A stretch of 9,993 nt of DNA from the NCBI GenBank assembly GCA_003229995.1, contig QIGJ01000111.1, forward strand, positions 1 through 9,993, written 5' to 3'. The notes below the pieces were generated by a model that did no database searches, was not told the DNA's origin, and saw only the letters and a program-made list of their open reading frames with translations. This document shows positions 8,520 through 9,993 of the stretch, one piece after another. Every line of letters starts with the position of its first letter. The first letter of the stretch is position 1. The stretch is from Gammaproteobacteria bacterium (GTDB lineage Bacteria; Pseudomonadota; Gammaproteobacteria; SZUA-152). The position numbers were made by a program, and so were the translations under genes.

Positions 8520-8678
8520 ATGATAGGCAACATTGCAGTAGGTACAAGTCTGGTGGTGACACAGGGTATACACCACGTTGAGTTGACGGTAAGAAGCTGT
8601 GATAAATCGTACGGCACTGGCGTCGATATTGGTACGGGTGAAAGCATCTGGGTGGGATTTATCGGGCTGCCAGCATAA
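8520..8678 (+). CDS. Possible 52-residue small protein upstream of the PilZ gene
   Basis: ATG 8520 is preceded by GGGAGGG (8509-8515), a strong ribosome binding site at 5-base spacing. The frame starts MIGNIAVGTSLVVTQG, ends ESIWVGFIGLPA and stops at TAA 8676-8678, 19 bases before the PilZ start. Composition is protein-like, with beta-prone valine-rich segments. I do not recognise a family. It may be the first gene of a two-gene unit with PilZ. The overlapping ATG at 8516 gives only 21 residues in another frame. No homology evidence is available here. Confidence 0.42.
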   Translation: MIGNIAVGTSLVVTQGIHHVELTVRSCDKSYGTGVDIGTGESIWVGFIGLPA

Positions 8679-8697
8679 AACATGGAGTGAGAAGAAA

Positions 8698-8967
8698 ATG
8701 AGTGAACAACGCAAACATCCGCGTACTGTGCTGGCCCTCGAAGTGAAAATCAGCCACCACGCTATGACGTCTGTGGTGCTGTTGACGCGAGATATCTCTG
8801 AAAGTGGTGTTTTTGTGGTGACGGATGGTACGGCATTGCCCCCAGTGGGCTCTGTGGTGGAAGGTCAGGTGCAGGGAGAAATAGAAGATCCACCCCGGGT
8901 GCGAATGGAAGTGGTGCGTATTGAGCCTGATGGTGTGGGGCTGCGCTTTTTGACAGATAACGGATGA
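8698..8967 (+). CDS. PilZ domain protein (probable c-di-GMP receptor)
   Basis: This 89-residue protein is a single PilZ domain. Both c-di-GMP-binding motifs are present: the RxxxR motif as R5-KHP-R9, and the (D/N)xSxxG motif as D32-I-S-E-S-G37. The rest alternates short beta-strand stretches (VRMEVVRIEPDGVGLRFL), as expected for the barrel. Single-domain PilZ proteins transmit c-di-GMP levels to motility, pilus, surface or other targets; the partner is not evident here. ATG 8698 is chosen over an open extension back to 8599 because the domain begins right there and GGAG (8684-8687) with GAGAAG precede it. Confidence 0.9.
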   Translation: MSEQRKHPRTVLALEVKISHHAMTSVVLLTRDISESGVFVVTDGTALPPVGSVVEGQVQGEIEDPPRVRMEVVRIEPDGVGLRFLTDNG

Positions 8968-9238
8968 TTTTGTGCAAGGATATTTTTTTAACGATGGCGT
9001 TTTTTACCGCGAGTCGTTCAGTGTGAAGTGATATCCACGGAAACCGGTTTGAGTTCTGTTTGTTCAGCGAGACACAAAATACGGATCAGTTTATGAATTT
9101 TGCTGAATTGTGACACGATCACATGGGGTGTGGCCGGTTTTAGCAGTATGGCAATCCGAGCGTGGTGCGTCGGTTTTTTGGCGGCTCCCGAACCAATCGT
9201 CCTGCTTTAGTTGTTGGTTGATGTTGCCGATAGACATT
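8968..9238. other. Gene-poor stretch with one startless open frame
   Basis: On the minus strand a frame opens after TAA 9209-9207 and runs 62 codons to TGA 9020-9018. It includes HARIAILLKPATPHVIVSQF and ends ELKPVSVDITSH, which looks like real protein, but there is no ATG and no ribosome binding site. It could be a C-terminal remnant of a gene cut off by the repeats at 9239-9551. A 10-base palindrome AAACCGGTTT is at 9041-9050. No terminator for the PilZ gene was found. Confidence 0.3.
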
Positions 9239-9403
9239 CATACCTGTCGCGATTGAAATTCAGGTCTAACTGCACGCCCTATCGATTTCGTGACGGCGTT
9301 AAAATGTTTTGCAATAGAGCGACTATTCCGCGTTATTTTTCCTGACCACGAAATAAATATGACGCACATGTAAACCTAAATCCAAAACGCTACGGGTATA
9401 AGT
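9239..9403 (-). repeat. Intergenic inverted-repeat element, copy B (inverted)
   Basis: Read on the minus strand, this aligns with copy A over its whole length. A 19-base block TGTGCGTCATATTTATTTC is identical (9368-9350). AATAGTCG, then T or C, then TCTATTGC (9327-9311) differs at one base. GGCGTGCAGT (9278-9269) and the end ACCTGAAT(C/T)TCAATCGC (from 9265) also match. The ends remain inverted repeats but are more diverged than in copy A. No coding capacity is seen. Confidence 0.8.
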
Positions 9404-9551
9404 ACCTGAACAACATTATTTTAACATTTTCTATTTTCCGGCCTTCTGCGTTGCTACTACGGTCGCATAGCTCACTATGCTCACTTCGCAGCGTGAAGGT
9501 CGAAAAATACCCTGCGAAAATTTTGTTAAAATAATTATGCCCAGGCACTTA
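9399..9551. repeat. Second inverted-repeat element (C), MITE-like
   Basis: The arms 9399-9426 and 9524-9551 are 28 bases each and complementary at 23 of 28 positions (TAAGT-CCTG and ATTATTTTAACA in common). Inside lie ATTTTC and TATTTTCCGGCCTTC against GAAGGTCGAAAAATA and GAAAAT, then TGCG against CGCA, and at the centre a perfect hairpin GCATAG-CTCA-CTATGC (9465-9480). The whole element is thus one cruciform-like structure without an ORF. Similar intergenic repeats occur in gammaproteobacterial genomes as far as I recall. It overlaps the edge of copy B by a few bases. Confidence 0.8.
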
Positions 9552-9626
9552 GAGCCTCGCGTGAAGTGTTTAGAAAGGCAATAATCGCGCCTGTGAAAAT
9601 ATTAACTCAGACAATTCACATACAAG

Positions 9627-9977
9627 CTAAAACAACATTTCACCCGCACTTTGCATTGTCAAATAAATAGCTAAACCAATGGGGAAAACAAGGCCTATCA
9701 ACAGCGCTACGGTATTGCGCCATAAACGATCGTCATCCAAAAAAGGGTAAAGGGAAATCAACGGAATAAGAGCAACCACAGGTAAAACAAGCCAAGGCAC
9801 CTTGGCATAAACCACCGCAATAGGCAATAAAAGAGCCGCCATAAAACCACTAGTCAATGTAAAAGGTAATCCCGCAAATTCCTCACTCCGAAATAACAAT
9901 TGCACTAACAAAAAGGCCCCTCCTGCAACCGCCATTGCTATTCCCATTTGCCCTAGTAAGGCTGACGCACCAATCAC
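9627..9977 (-). CDS. Small multi-pass membrane protein, possibly cut by the window edge
   Basis: This 116-residue, strongly hydrophobic protein has four likely membrane segments at about 5-25, 40-58, 60-78 and 89-109, and ends SAGEMLF. A charged loop FLDDDRLWRN lies near residue 80. GTG 9977 has GGAGG (9988-9984) at suitable spacing and may be the true start. However, the same frame is open to base 9993, so the protein could be longer and enter from outside the window. Its DNA is more A/T-rich and uses different codons from the thiC part, which may indicate separate origin. No family is recognised. Confidence 0.6.
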   Translation of the reverse strand: MIGASALLGQMGIAMAVAGGAFLLVQLLFRSEEFAGLPFTLTSGFMAALLLPIAVVYAKVPWLVLPVVALIPLISLYPFLDDDRLWRNTVALLIGLVFPIGLAIYLTMQSAGEMLF

Positions 9978-9993
9978 GGCAGAACCTCCGATC

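Noticed and set aside
8337..8714. 125-residue minus-strand open frame opposite the small ORF before PilZ
   Set aside because: No ribosome binding site at any of its starts, odd composition rich in Cys, His and Thr, and it runs across the better supported plus-strand ORF.
9041..9050. AAACCGGTTT palindrome as an operator
   Set aside because: A single 10-base palindrome without an adjacent promoter or gene start is not enough.
7834..9551. CRISPR array or complete insertion sequence
   Set aside because: The repeats are inverted and of MITE size, not regularly spaced direct repeats, and no transposase frame lies between or in them.

Overview
The window looks like chromosomal DNA of a free-living gammaproteobacterium. 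ThiC and the two CspA-type cold-shock genes are of the gammaproteobacterial kind, and ChaN, MgtC/SapB, HDOD and PilZ proteins are a usual mix there. The genus cannot be named from this sequence. No CRISPR, tRNA, rRNA, phage or complete insertion sequence is visible.

Left part (1-4868): the window opens inside a TPP riboswitch (5' part missing) that leads thiC. thiC is followed after 2 bases by a ytoQ-family gene, which overlaps a ChaN-type haem-binding lipoprotein gene through a TGATG junction. These three form one likely TPP-controlled transcription unit. A convergent NlpC/P60 lipoprotein gene and a divergent MgtC/SapB membrane protein gene follow.

Middle part (4869-7806): this holds a possible 44-residue small ORF, a lipoprotein gene that appears broken by a frameshift, a CspA-family gene that lacks 11 bases just after its start codon, and an HDOD+GAF signalling gene with no ATG start. 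Two clear rho-independent terminators lie here, one after the damaged csp gene and one perfect 15-bp bidirectional hairpin upstream of the HDOD gene.

Right part (7807-9993): an intact csp gene is followed directly by a repeat (copy A, about 167 bp) that is itself one long imperfect hairpin. Next come a 52-residue small ORF with a good ribosome binding site and a PilZ gene. A gene-poor stretch then holds a second, inverted and diverged copy of the repeat (copy B, 9239-9403). A second inverted-repeat element (C, 9399-9551) abuts it. The window ends in a small membrane-protein gene.

The most unusual content is the A/B repeat pair. Between copies, substitutions in the arms largely keep base pairing, including one A-T to G-C double change, and a small apical hairpin keeps its stem while its loop varies. 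Copy A sits in what should be the transcribed 3' region of the intact csp gene. The two damaged genes (csp1 and the lipoprotein) are the other items most worth checking, because each is explained by one small indel and could be either real decay or sequence error.
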